From: Alloprevotella sp. OH1205_COT-284
GTDB lineage: Bacteria > Bacteroidota > Bacteroidia > Bacteroidales > Bacteroidaceae
Direction of reading: 5' to 3'
Assembly (NCBI RefSeq): GCF_003859795.1
Contig: NZ_RQYI01000020.1
Coordinates: 1-43,596 of the forward strand
Length of the DNA: 43,596 nucleotides
Of the stretch, positions 18,435 to 27,466 are shown piece after piece; position 1 is the first letter of the stretch, and each line of letters begins with the position of its first letter. Position numbers and translations under genes: made by a program. The notes under the pieces were generated by a model, which did no database searches, was not told the DNA's origin, and saw only the letters and a list, made by a program, of their open reading frames with translations.

Positions 18435-19481
18435 ATGTACGAATTTGACTTAGCAACACTCCTCCGGACATTGAACGAAAAAAAGAAATATTTCTTCATC
18501 AATACCGGTATAGCCATCATCATAGGTTTGATTGTCGCTTTCAGTATTCCCAAGACTTATAAATCCCAAATACGTTTGGCCAGCGAATCTCCCAAGAGTG
18601 GGTTGTCCGGTGGTATGGGAGCCGTGGCGGCCATGGCCGGAATCAACCTAAGTACAAACGAAGATGCGATCAGTCCGGAACTTTATCCTACCATAGTGGC
18701 ATCCAACAAGTTTTTAATAGATCTGCTCTATTTACCCGTAAAAAACAAAGAAGGGAAATCCTATCCCTCCCTTCTTGCATTCTACCAGACCGAAACAAAG
18801 GAAGCTTGGTGGAGCGCCGGCATAAATAGCGTTATCAAAGGGATAAAAAGTCTTTTTACGACAAATACGGAGCTCTCTTTCTCGTCAAAAAACAGAATCA
18901 ATCCCCAACAACTCACTCTCAAAGAAGAAGCTCTGCTCAAATCCTTCAAACAGCAAATCATCTGTTCTATCGACAAAGAAACCGGTGTCATCACCCTCAG
19001 TGCCCTTAGTCAGGATCCCCTCGTGGCTAAGAATTTGGCAGAAGCTGCGGCCGTAAAACTCCAAAAGTTCATCACTGATTACAGAACAAACAAAGCCCGA
19101 ATCGATCTACAATATTACTCGACTTTGGAAAAACAGTTCTACGAAAAATATAAGCATGCACAGCAATCTTACATTGAATTTTCCGATAGTCATAATGATC
19201 TCTTTCTGAAAAGCTATACGACAAAAGAAACGGATTTGGAAAATCAAATGCAAAATGCGTTTAACGCCTATGCTCAGATGAAGCAACAAGTCGGTATTGC
19301 AGAGGGAAAAGTGCAAGAAAAAACCCCAGCGTTCACCATTGTGGAAGATGCCTACGTTCCCAATCGTGCCGACTCCCCCAAAAAACTTCTGTTGCTCATA
19401 GCTTTCTCATTTATCGGTTTTGTGGGAACCGGTATTTGGTTTTATCTGCGGTTGCTTTTCCCTGCCATCACCCCCCAATAA
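18435..19481 (+). CDS. Chain-length determinant protein (Wzz-like)
   Basis: Inner-membrane co-polymerase of 348 residues that should set polysaccharide length. Two membrane helices bracket a periplasmic domain: YFFINTGIAIIIGLIVAFSI at about 18-38 and LLLLIAFSFIGFVGTGIWF near 318-336. The proline-containing segment before the second helix (VEDAYVPNRADSPKK) is the usual Wzz signature. There is no C-terminal tyrosine kinase domain, so it is the O-antigen-type rather than the capsule Wzc-type version. Confidence 0.9.
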   Translation: MYEFDLATLLRTLNEKKKYFFINTGIAIIIGLIVAFSIPKTYKSQIRLASESPKSGLSGGMGAVAAMAGINLSTNEDAISPELYPTIVASNKFLIDLLYLPVKNKEGKSYPSLLAFYQTETKEAWWSAGINSVIKGIKSLFTTNTELSFSSKNRINPQQLTLKEEALLKSFKQQIICSIDKETGVITLSALSQDPLVAKNLAEAAAVKLQKFITDYRTNKARIDLQYYSTLEKQFYEKYKHAQQSYIEFSDSHNDLFLKSYTTKETDLENQMQNAFNAYAQMKQQVGIAEGKVQEKTPAFTIVEDAYVPNRADSPKKLLLLIAFSFIGFVGTGIWFYLRLLFPAITPQ

Positions 19482-19493
19482 TCATCCATCAAA

Positions 19494-20690
19494 ATGCTCA
19501 AATGCCCGAAAGATCTCGTTCAACAAGTGGGAAACGTCTTATTTTCCCTCTTTCTTCTTGTATTGATGCTTGATCCGGGCAATGCCATTTTGCATCTGAA
19601 AGATAAATTCTTCATACTCTTCTTAGGATACAACCTTTTATTCCTAAAACCTGACCTGCGTTTTCTTCTCCCCATTTTCACTGTTTTTGCTCTGCTTTTT
19701 TTCGGTTTTATCATGGGCAATGTTCAGGGCAATCCGATAGACCTCACTTATATGAGTGGAGTGTTCAAAGGAGTGAGTCCTTTGGTTCTTTTGTTGTGGG
19801 TAAAACATTACGATGTACTCAAACTGGCTCGCATCCCCGCCCTCATCACTTGCGTAGTCATCCTTATTCTCTATGGGTTCATCGTATCGAGCGACGCCAT
19901 TCAATATGCCGTTTTTCTATACTCCAAACAGCATAATGAGATGGTCATGATCACGACCCGTAATCTTCTCGGAATCAAATTTTTCGGAATGTATTATCGC
20001 TCTATCGTCAGCATCATTCCCATTCTCTTTTGTGTTCTCTTTACGGCTTTTTCTCCCTCTCATAAACGCAAACGCCACTTTTTTTTCGCAATCATTCTCA
20101 CCGCAACCTTTTTCATCAGCGGTACTCGTGCAATGATGCTCACTCCTTTGTTTGTGATTGGCATTTTACTGTTCAATAAGTTTTCTCAATACCCCAAAGG
20201 GAAATACCTACTCTACCCTCTGCTCATATCCGGTGTTTTTGCTTTCTTGTTGCTGATATTCCTACTTGCCACCCAAGAAGGCGATGCCTCCAACACTGTG
20301 AAATACGGGCATCTTGCCTCTTACGCCCGGCTCTTCAATGAGCACCCTCAATATCTTCTTTGGGGACAAGGTACCGGCAGCACCTTCTATTCCGAAGGGT
20401 TTAATGCCGTCACCGCCGAAACCGAATGGATCTATTTAGAGTTGTTGCGAAATTTCGGAGTTTTGTCACTCTTCATTTTAGGCGTCTATTTTTTTCCTCT
20501 TTACATCTTCTTCCGCCACAGACAAGATAAGTTCACCGCCGGTTTCGGACTTTGTTATTTTGGCTTTTTGCTCATTGCCGGCACCAATCCTTTTCTTCTC
20601 AACTCCCAAGGAATGACCGTTCTTTGGATGGTCTATTCTCACGCATATCACGTATCCAAAGCCTCCGAATCATGCCAGATGTTAAAATAA
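19494..20690 (+). CDS. O-antigen/polysaccharide polymerase (Wzy-like)
   Basis: Membrane protein of 398 residues with about 10 hydrophobic segments. It shows the O-antigen polymerase/ligase superfamily pattern: ISGTRAMMLTPLFVIGILLF, a large loop with LLWGQGTGSTFYS and VTAETEWIYLELLRNFGVLS, and two closing helices. Placement between Wzz and glycosyltransferases favours Wzy over a WaaL-type ligase, but the two cannot be separated by sequence alone. Confidence 0.85.
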   Translation: MLKCPKDLVQQVGNVLFSLFLLVLMLDPGNAILHLKDKFFILFLGYNLLFLKPDLRFLLPIFTVFALLFFGFIMGNVQGNPIDLTYMSGVFKGVSPLVLLLWVKHYDVLKLARIPALITCVVILILYGFIVSSDAIQYAVFLYSKQHNEMVMITTRNLLGIKFFGMYYRSIVSIIPILFCVLFTAFSPSHKRKRHFFFAIILTATFFISGTRAMMLTPLFVIGILLFNKFSQYPKGKYLLYPLLISGVFAFLLLIFLLATQEGDASNTVKYGHLASYARLFNEHPQYLLWGQGTGSTFYSEGFNAVTAETEWIYLELLRNFGVLSLFILGVYFFPLYIFFRHRQDKFTAGFGLCYFGFLLIAGTNPFLLNSQGMTVLWMVYSHAYHVSKASESCQMLK

Positions 20691-21499
20691 TATTTCCGGT
20701 CATCGTATTGTATCGCACACATCTCCGCGAAGCCCAAACCTACCGGACTTTGTTGTGCAATGATTCTTTTACGCATTTCATGATCTACGATAATTCTCCA
20801 GAGGACCATATCGTGGATACTCGTCTGTTGGATCGGCGTGCCGTATATGTCAGAGATACAAAGAATTCGGGTTTATCTCATGCTTACAACTACGCAGGAG
20901 CCTATGCCCGACAAGAAGGCTATACTCATCTTCTCATATTGGATCAAGACACCACCTTTCCTCCTCATGCCGCCGAAGTCTATCAAAACATCGCCTCCAC
21001 CTGTCCCCTCTCTGCTCCTTCTCTCCACATCGGAGAAAAACGCCCATTCTCTCCCGTAGATGTAAAAGGCTGGACATTGAAGGGTGTTTGTTTGCCTCCC
21101 GGAGAATATCCGCTCACTCGATTTTCTCCGGTAAACAGCGGCATTTGCGTTCGGTTGGATCTTTTCAACCAAGCCGGCGGCTATGACGAAAACGTGAAGT
21201 TAGACTACGCCGATTTTGTTTTTTCCCGACGCCTATCGCCATATCACTCCGTCTTCCGCCTCCTTCCTTTTGTTGCCCATCAGGATTTCTCCGACAACGT
21301 CACCGACACCGTCCAACTCCTCAGACGCTTGCGGCTTTATCTGAATAGTGCCACCAACATAAGAACTACATCGTTCATGGAAAAGGCCAAAATCGTCTAT
21401 CAAACCTTCCGTCACACGCTGTCCATAGGCTTTCGCACACGTTCGTTATCTCCCCTGACCTCCTACGTCAGACACTTCATCTTAAAACACCCCATATGA
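20672..21499 (+). CDS. Glycosyltransferase family 2 (rhamnosyltransferase-like)
   Basis: Protein of 275 residues from the ATG at 20672, 19 bases inside the end of the polymerase gene. Features: IIFPVIVLYRTHLREAQTY, FMIYDNSPEDH, NSGLSHAYNYAGAYARQEGY, LLILDQDTTFPP (DQD metal site) and SGICVRLDLFNQAGGYDE, LDYADFVFSRRL. This layout is like RfbF/WbbL-type rhamnosyltransferases, though the sugar is not certain. The stop overlaps the next start (ATGA). Confidence 0.88.
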   Translation: MPDVKIIFPVIVLYRTHLREAQTYRTLLCNDSFTHFMIYDNSPEDHIVDTRLLDRRAVYVRDTKNSGLSHAYNYAGAYARQEGYTHLLILDQDTTFPPHAAEVYQNIASTCPLSAPSLHIGEKRPFSPVDVKGWTLKGVCLPPGEYPLTRFSPVNSGICVRLDLFNQAGGYDENVKLDYADFVFSRRLSPYHSVFRLLPFVAHQDFSDNVTDTVQLLRRLRLYLNSATNIRTTSFMEKAKIVYQTFRHTLSIGFRTRSLSPLTSYVRHFILKHPI

Positions 21500-22209
21500 T
21501 TTCAGTCTGCATTGCCACTTACAACGGTGCCCGAACCATACACACCCAATTGTCTTCCATCATCGAGCAACTTTCCGAAGACGATGAGATCATCATTTCC
21601 GACGATCATTCCGACGACGAAACGCTTCGCATCATCGAGTCGTTTCAAAATCCTTCCATAAAAGTCGTCAATGGGCCCGGGAAAAAATCTCCCATTCCCA
21701 ATTTCGAGAATGCACTGCAACATGCCAAAGGCGAATACATTTTCCTTGCAGACCAAGACGATCGGTGGGAAAAAGGAAAAGTGAAAACGGTAATGAAAGC
21801 CCTGTCCGAGGGGTTCGACTGCGTGGTGAGCGATTGTTTCGTCACCGACGAACAATTCAACGTCACCGCCCCTTCTTTTTTCCAAGAAGTCGGTCTGCGC
21901 GAAGGTTTTTGGTATAATCTGCTCGTTCACAACTACTATTTGGGCTGTTGCATGGCTTTCAACCGGAAAGTTCTCGAAAAAGCCCTCCCCTTTCCGCCTC
22001 ATATCCCGATGCACGACATTTGGATCGGAAACGTCGCCGCCGCTTTCTTCAAAGTGAAATTCCTTCATGCCCCCCTCATCTCCTTCCGAAGACATCACAA
22101 CAATACCTCCTGCACGGCTTCTCCAAGCCCCTATACACTCAGAGAGAAAGTCCTGTTCAGGCTCAACATTCTTTGCCCTCTTTTTCGCCGTGCCTTGTCT
22201 TTTCGTTGA
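21496..22209 (+). CDS. Glycosyltransferase family 2
   Basis: Protein of 237 residues. Motifs: ISVCIATYNGARTIHTQLSS, IISDDHSDDETLRIIESF, YIFLADQDDRWEKGKV (DQDD metal site) and GCCMAFNRKVLEKALPFP, MHDIWIGNVAA. Short overlap with the preceding gene indicates co-translation. It resembles WcaA-type transferases; acceptor and donor are unknown. Confidence 0.9.
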   Translation: MISVCIATYNGARTIHTQLSSIIEQLSEDDEIIISDDHSDDETLRIIESFQNPSIKVVNGPGKKSPIPNFENALQHAKGEYIFLADQDDRWEKGKVKTVMKALSEGFDCVVSDCFVTDEQFNVTAPSFFQEVGLREGFWYNLLVHNYYLGCCMAFNRKVLEKALPFPPHIPMHDIWIGNVAAAFFKVKFLHAPLISFRRHHNNTSCTASPSPYTLREKVLFRLNILCPLFRRALSFR

Positions 22210-22252
22210 TTTTCGATAACACACACTTTCCCTTTCCCCATGGGTTTTCCTT

Positions 22253-23077
22253 ATGAAAATATCCATCATCACCGCCACCTACAACAGTGCCGAGACACTG
22301 CCGCAAACGCTCGAAAGCATTCTCTCACAAACCTACGATGATTATGAAGTCATCGTTGTCGACGGCCTTTCCACCGACGACACCATGAAGATTGTTCGGC
22401 ACTATGCCGGGCGTTTTTCGGGAAAACTGCGTTTTGTCAGCGAAAAAGACCGCGGACTCTACGATGCCATGAACAAAGGTTTGCAAATGGCCGAAGGCGA
22501 TGTTGTGGGCATTCTCAACAGCGACGATTTTTATACCTCCGACACCATCCTCCGACAAGTCGCCGACGCGCTGCAAACCACAGACGTCGATGCCGTCTAC
22601 GGCGATGTACACTACGTTTCGCAAAACAACACTCAGAAAATATTGCGACATTACAGTTCTCGCTTCTTCCGCCCTTGGATGATGCGCCTCGGCTTCATGC
22701 CCGCCCATCCGTCGTTCTACTGCAAGCGTCGTCTTTATCTTCGCCATGGGCTTTTCGACCTTTCCTACAAGGTGGCGGCCGATTTCGAGCAGCTCCTCCG
22801 CCTCATCTTCATTCACCGCATCTCCACTCGCTATCTCCCCCTCGATTTCGTGACCATGCGCGTGGGAGGTGCGTCGAGTTCGGGCTGGCACAGCCACAAG
22901 CGCATCATGGCCGACCACCTCAGAGCGTTGCGCGAAAACAAAGTATATTCCAACATCGGACTGCTCGCCATCCGCTATCTCTATAAAATCGGAGAAGTCA
23001 TCACCACCCGCAGCCTTATGGCCGTCAAAACGCTCACCGCTCGCACCTCGCGCCCGACGCATGTCGGCATCGAATGA
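22253..23077 (+). CDS. Glycosyltransferase family 2 (WcaE-like)
   Basis: Protein of 274 residues. Motifs: ISIITATYNSAETLPQTLES, VIVVDGLSTDDTMKIV, SEKDRGLYDAMNKGLQMAEG, GILNSDDFY (DxD-like) and MPAHPSFYCKRRLYLRHGLF, YKVAADFEQLLRL. Last gene of the uninterrupted cluster; a copy of the dispersed element begins about 30 bases after its stop codon. Confidence 0.92.
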   Translation: MKISIITATYNSAETLPQTLESILSQTYDDYEVIVVDGLSTDDTMKIVRHYAGRFSGKLRFVSEKDRGLYDAMNKGLQMAEGDVVGILNSDDFYTSDTILRQVADALQTTDVDAVYGDVHYVSQNNTQKILRHYSSRFFRPWMMRLGFMPAHPSFYCKRRLYLRHGLFDLSYKVAADFEQLLRLIFIHRISTRYLPLDFVTMRVGGASSSGWHSHKRIMADHLRALRENKVYSNIGLLAIRYLYKIGEVITTRSLMAVKTLTARTSRPTHVGIE

Positions 23078-23109
23078 CCCCATACCTCCTCGCGCTCTTC
23101 TCCGTGAGT

Positions 23110-23731
23110 ACGCACCTTCGGCAACACATCAAACGTGTTTTTAGGGGACAATAGCCCGTTATATGGGCTTCTCCAATGTTCTTTTCGTAAAAACGTCGAA
23201 AAACATACACTACACCTTTCATATCACTGAATTTCAACAAGATGCGAGTGTAGACAGATGTCTTACGATCATACACGGAAAGAAGTTAAGTCTATGATAC
23301 ACAAACAAAAACGAATGTAGACAGATTTTTCCAAAACCTACACTGCCTACACGGATGATTTCGAGCCTTTGCACGCCGTCCCGATTCCTTGTGTAGAATG
23401 TAACAACGAATGTAGATAATTTCTCGTGTTGTCTACATTCGCAACAATCTAAATATCTGCTCCTTAACAACAACAATGTAGATAATGTAGACAAAAAGAA
23501 GATAAACTCCCTGTAAGGAGTGAAAGTTGTTTTTTTCTCGAAGTTTTATCCCGATTTCTCTTCAGATTGGCCGGATATACTTTGAAGCGTCGGAGCACAC
23601 CTTACCCAAGGAGTAATGCAAACGGAGTAACGAGTAGAATTTTTTAGCTCAGACCTAAAAATTTTTTTCTCCAAGGTAGAATGCTCCGGATGCTCTCGGC
23701 AGAAAATCTATCACTGACCTAATTTCCCAAC
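23110..23731 (+). repeat. Dispersed GTAGAC-palindrome element, copy C
   Basis: About 620 noncoding bases with the same ordered landmarks as copy B. The left end GCACCTTCGGCAACACATC matches copy B at 12089. The 5' hairpin has inner stem AGCCC/GGGCT (23153-23157/23165-23169). CGAATGTAGACAG and CTACACTGCCTACACGG follow near 23311-23355, then an AATGTAGAT...TTGTCTACATT hairpin near 23410-23440, AATGTAGATAATGTAGAC, GCGTCGGAGCACACCTTACC and GAGTAGAA. Near the end TATCACTGACCTAA recurs after about 60 extra bases compared with copy B. Bases 23732-23883 show nothing clear. Confidence 0.85.
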
Positions 23732-23883
23732 AAGCGGATCTGCACCCGTCTTGCGAAATTGTCCCGATATCCGCATTCGTTGTTCTTAAATTCGGAGCAA
23801 ATCCTTTTTTTTTGTAAATTCGCGGTATTTTGGAGAAATAAAGCCCTCATTGAGGCGTTATAACAAAAAACAAATCATCGTCC

Positions 23884-25014
23884 ATGCCCTCGTCTTTTCA
23901 ACTCATACTGCTCCTTCTTGCTTTCACCGTGAGCTTTCTCGCTACGCATTTTTTCATGCCTCGTCTGCTCGACCTCTGTCGACGCCGCGGTCTCTACGAC
24001 ATGCCCAACGAGCGCAAGGTGCACCACAACAAGATCCCTCGCCTCGGCGGTCTTCTCTTTGCCCCTTGCATGGGGCTGGGCATGGCTGCCGCCTATGCAC
24101 TGTTGGCGGCCTACGAACCGCAAGAAGAACTCCCCGTGTTTCGACTTTCCACGATGTTGCTCATCGTCGGGTTGTTCATGATCTATCTCGTTGGCATTCT
24201 CGACGACATTCTCGGCCTCAAAGCCTCGTTCAAATTCACCATACAGCTGGCCGCCACCCTTTTCATGCCCCTCTGCGGTCTTTACATCAACAACCTCTAC
24301 GGTTTTTGCGGCATCTACGAAATTCCTCTTTGGATGAGCTATCCCCTCACCGTGTTCATCTGCCTGCTCATTGTCAATTCCGTCAATCTCATCGACGGCA
24401 TCGACGGTCTGTCCTCCGGACTTTCGATGATCGCTCTCTCCGCTTTCGCCCTGCTCTTTTGGCAACTCCACGTCATCGCCTACACCTTGCTGGCCGTCGG
24501 ACTTGTGGGGAGTGTGCTCTCTTTCTTTTTCTTCAACATGTTTGGTTCCGAAAGCAAAGGCACCAAGACCTTCATGGGCGACACCGGGAGTCTTGTGTTG
24601 GGCTACGCTTTGGCTTATCTGTCCATCAAATACGCCATGCACAACCCCCACGTTCTCCCCCTCCGCCCTCACGGTTTTCTCGTGGCCTACACGTTGCTGA
24701 TCGTTCCCTGCTTCGATCTCACCCGCGTTGCCTTCGGCCGCCTGCTTCGCAGAGAGGGCATCTTTCATCCGGACAAAAGTCACCTTCACCACCGCTGTTT
24801 GGCGGCAGGTTTCTCCATGCACCAATCTCTTGCGCTCATTTTGTTGCTGCAAGCGGTGCTCAATGTTCTCAATCTCGGCGGCTATTTTCTTCTCCACATC
24901 GACACAACGGTAATCGTTGTCGTCGACATCGTTGTTTTCACCGCTTTCGTGGCTTGGTTGAATGCCCGCTCGCGAAAACGTTTGAAAACCAACATCTCAT
25001 CCATCGGCACATAA
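23884..25014 (+). CDS. Undecaprenyl-phosphate sugar-1-phosphate transferase (WecA/MraY family)
   Basis: Polytopic inner-membrane enzyme of 376 residues that loads N-acetylhexosamine-1-phosphate onto undecaprenyl phosphate. Family motifs are all present: RKVHHNKIPRLGG, VGILDDILGLKA (Asp pair), NSVNLIDGIDGLSSG, FMGDTGSLVLGY and the cytoplasmic HPDKSHLHHR loop. It could start O-antigen or another glycan. It is set apart from the main cluster by copy C of the dispersed element. A 340-residue open frame on the opposite strand is a shadow. Confidence 0.93.
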   Translation: MPSSFQLILLLLAFTVSFLATHFFMPRLLDLCRRRGLYDMPNERKVHHNKIPRLGGLLFAPCMGLGMAAAYALLAAYEPQEELPVFRLSTMLLIVGLFMIYLVGILDDILGLKASFKFTIQLAATLFMPLCGLYINNLYGFCGIYEIPLWMSYPLTVFICLLIVNSVNLIDGIDGLSSGLSMIALSAFALLFWQLHVIAYTLLAVGLVGSVLSFFFFNMFGSESKGTKTFMGDTGSLVLGYALAYLSIKYAMHNPHVLPLRPHGFLVAYTLLIVPCFDLTRVAFGRLLRREGIFHPDKSHLHHRCLAAGFSMHQSLALILLLQAVLNVLNLGGYFLLHIDTTVIVVVDIVVFTAFVAWLNARSRKRLKTNISSIGT

Positions 25015-25215
25015 AAAAGAAATGTGTTGTCGTGCCTACATTCCCAAACACCCCAAAAGCCTCCGGGGCGACATGTTGTCATAGAAAAGCCAGACTGCCA
25101 TTCCCCGGATACTTTTTACTGTTCGGCAAATCTACGAACAAGAACATGGTAAACAAAAGAAAGCATTTTTTTGTTCATCAAATTCACCACGAAAAACTTC
25201 TTTTTTTCAATACCC

Positions 25216-25246
25216 TTGTATAAAAGTAAGGTAAAACGTATCTTCG
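25216..25246 (+). promoter_or_regulatory. Bacteroidetes-type promoter for the FKBP gene
   Basis: TTG (25216-25218), a 20-base spacer and TATCTTCG (25239-25246), one base off the TAnnTTTG box. Confidence 0.55.
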
Positions 25247-25283
25247 CACAGTCAGTGTTCTCATTTTTTTACCTCTCTCTATC

Positions 25284-25844
25284 ATGAACAACTCTCAACC
25301 CTCCCCCACCCCTCCCCGTCGTAAGAAGCGCACCACTCCTCTGCTGATTTTTGCCTTCGCCGCCATAGCCGCGATAATCGGTACTCATTTGTATCACCAA
25401 CAGCATTCCACTTCCTCTAACGAAGCTGCGGTTTCGGCCGCCGACTCCGCAGATATTCGCAATTTGGAGGCCGGCGAAAAGTTTTTGGCGTCCAAAAGCA
25501 AAGAATCGGGCGTTCAGTCGCTCGGTGCCGGCATCTTCTACAAGGAACTGAAAGCCGGTAGCGGATCTTCTCCCACCGCCACAAGCACGGTGAGCGTACA
25601 CTATGAGGGAACACTCATAGACGGCACCGTGTTCGACAGCAGCTATCAACGCGGAGAGCCGGCCCAATTTCCGGTGTCGGGGGTGGTTGCCGGTTGGCAA
25701 ATCGCTCTCAAAGCCATGAAGCCCGGAGCGGTTTGGGAACTTTATCTGCCACACTACATGGCGTATGGCGAACGCGGCAGCGGAAACAACATCCCCCCTT
25801 TCTCTGCCTTGATTTTCAAAATAGAACTGCTGGAAATCAAATAA
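25284..25844 (+). CDS. FKBP-type peptidyl-prolyl cis-trans isomerase, membrane-anchored
   Basis: Protein of 186 residues that should speed proline isomerisation of exported proteins. A basic, proline-rich N-terminus (PTPPRRKKR) precedes one membrane helix at about 19-36 (PLLIFAFAAIAAIIGTHLY). After a linker the FKBP domain occupies about 90-186: VSVHYEGTLIDGTVFDSSY, FPVSGVVAGWQIALKAMKPG, WELYLPHYMAYGERG and IPPFSALIFKIELLEIK. It is monocistronic. It is an FKBP of the Mip/FkpA type without the long dimerisation helix. Confidence 0.93.
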   Translation: MNNSQPSPTPPRRKKRTTPLLIFAFAAIAAIIGTHLYHQQHSTSSNEAAVSAADSADIRNLEAGEKFLASKSKESGVQSLGAGIFYKELKAGSGSSPTATSTVSVHYEGTLIDGTVFDSSYQRGEPAQFPVSGVVAGWQIALKAMKPGAVWELYLPHYMAYGERGSGNNIPPFSALIFKIELLEIK

Positions 25845-25973
25845 TGTTCTCATCGCAGCGATAAGCATGTTTTTCCGACATATCTCCTCGTCCAAACAAT
25901 ATGCCACACAGCCGCCCCAAAATAGAAATCAGCTCCCAAACCCGACTTCTTTTCAACGAAAAAGGCTCTTTCA

Positions 25974-26005
25974 TTTGGAGATTTCCGAGAAAATCCCTAC
26001 CTTTG
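25974..26005 (+). promoter_or_regulatory. Bacteroidetes-type promoter of the trp leader
   Basis: TTTG (25974-25977), a 20-base spacer and TACCTTTG (25998-26005). It drives the leader peptide and, after read-through, trpB-trpG. Confidence 0.85.
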
Positions 26006-26039
26006 CGACATCAAAGATAAACGTTTACCCCTTGAAAGC

Positions 26040-26081
26040 ATGAAGAAGAATGTACAATTTTGGTGGCTCTGCTCAAGATAG
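26040..26081 (+). CDS. trpL: trp operon leader peptide
   Basis: A 13-codon open frame, MKKNVQFWWLCSR, with two adjacent tryptophan codons at 26061-26066. It lies 35 bases after a strong promoter box and about 50 bases before a perfect terminator hairpin in front of trpB. This is the layout of translation-dependent attenuation: ribosomes stalled at the Trp codons would favour read-through. Too short to be found by ordinary gene calling. The competing antiterminator pairing could not be defined with confidence by eye. Confidence 0.85.
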   Translation: MKKNVQFWWLCSR

Positions 26082-26131
26082 AAATATCGTGAGTCGCTCG
26101 CCCATGTCCATTCTCCGAATGAAAATATCTC

Positions 26132-26173
26132 TCTGAGGCTTGTCGTTGCTCACGACAAGCCTCGGATTTTTTT
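26132..26173 (+). terminator. trp attenuator (terminator hairpin)
   Basis: Arms 26135-26146 and 26152-26163 pair perfectly over 12 bases around a 5-base loop, with three further outer pairs possible, followed by seven Ts (26167-26173). It stands between the leader peptide and trpB. Confidence 0.9.
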
Positions 26174-26248
26174 ATGTCTTTTCATGGGATATTCTTCTAT
26201 GTAGAGAATAACGAAATTCATCTAAAATAGACTTCAATAGAAATAAGT

Positions 26249-27454
26249 ATGTACCACATCGATTCCAATGGTTATTATGGAGAGTTTGGTGGCACTCACG
26301 TGCCCGAAACACTGCGTGAGACCATAGACGCGCTCAAATCCCAATATCTCGACATCATCGAAAGCCGAGAGTTTCAAGAAGAATACCACATGCTGTTGCG
26401 CGACTATGTCGGTCGCCCCAGTCCGCTTTATTTCGCCCGCCGCATGAGCGAAAAATACGGCTGTCGTCTTTACCTCAAACGGGAAGACCTCAACCACACC
26501 GGCGCGCACAAGATTAACAACGCTATCGGGCAGATACTCCTTGCCAAACGCATGGGCAAGAAACGCATCATCGCCGAAACGGGAGCCGGACAACACGGTG
26601 TGGCCACCGCCACGGCCTGTGCCTTGATGAACATGCCCTGCCGCATCTATATGGGAGCCGTGGACGTGGAGCGTCAACACATGAACGTGGAACGAATGAA
26701 AATGCTCGGAGCGGAAATCGTGGCGGCACAAAGCGGCGGAAAAACACTGCAAGATGCCGTCAACGAGGCCTTGACCGAATGGAGCAACCACCCCGACGAT
26801 ACGTTTTACGTCATCGGGTCGGCCGTCGGCCCCCACCCTTATCCCGACATGGTGGCACGGCTGCAAAGCGTGATCAGCAAAGAAATTCGGCAACAGCTGC
26901 AAGAAAAAGAAGGGCGCGACTACCCCGATTTTCTCATGGCCTGCATTGGCGGAGGTTCCAACGCTTCGGGGACGATTTTCCACTATCTCGACGACCTGCG
27001 CGTGAAGCTCGTGCTCGGCGAAGCCGGAGGACGCGGCATGAACAGCGGAAAAACGGCAGCGACCATCAACATCGGCACCGAGGGCATTTTGCACGGCAGC
27101 CGCACACTCGTGATGCAAGATGCCGACGGGCAAGTGGTGGAACCTTACAGCATTTCTGCCGGTTTGGACTATCCCGGCATCGGCCCCCTCTTTGCCCACC
27201 TCGCCCGAACGGCACGCGCCACCGTGCTCTCCATTGATGACGACGAAGCACTGCGCGCGGCATTCGAACTGACACGCACGGAGGGCATCATCCCCGCACT
27301 CGAAAGCAGCCACGCCCTTGCACTGCTGCCTCGCTGCAAGTTCAAGCCCGACGATGTGGTCGTGCTCACCGTGAGCGGACGGGGCGACAAAGACCTCGGT
27401 ACTTATCTGGCACACAAAGACGACTTTTCGGAAGTCGATGCCCCGGCTCGTTAA
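26249..27454 (+). CDS. trpB: Tryptophan synthase beta chain
   Basis: PLP enzyme that joins indole and serine to give tryptophan. The 401-residue protein is a standard TrpB1: YYGEFGGTHVPETL, the PLP lysine in HTGAHKINNA (Lys88), ETGAGQHGVATATACA, the phosphate-binding GGGSNASG loop and VSGRGDKDL at the C-terminus. It is the first gene after the attenuator and is followed 12 bases later by trpG. The alpha chain gene trpA is not in the window. A 428-residue open frame on the opposite strand is a shadow. Confidence 0.98.
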   Translation: MYHIDSNGYYGEFGGTHVPETLRETIDALKSQYLDIIESREFQEEYHMLLRDYVGRPSPLYFARRMSEKYGCRLYLKREDLNHTGAHKINNAIGQILLAKRMGKKRIIAETGAGQHGVATATACALMNMPCRIYMGAVDVERQHMNVERMKMLGAEIVAAQSGGKTLQDAVNEALTEWSNHPDDTFYVIGSAVGPHPYPDMVARLQSVISKEIRQQLQEKEGRDYPDFLMACIGGGSNASGTIFHYLDDLRVKLVLGEAGGRGMNSGKTAATINIGTEGILHGSRTLVMQDADGQVVEPYSISAGLDYPGIGPLFAHLARTARATVLSIDDDEALRAAFELTRTEGIIPALESSHALALLPRCKFKPDDVVVLTVSGRGDKDLGTYLAHKDDFSEVDAPAR

Positions 27455-27466
27455 TTCCCGGCAACC

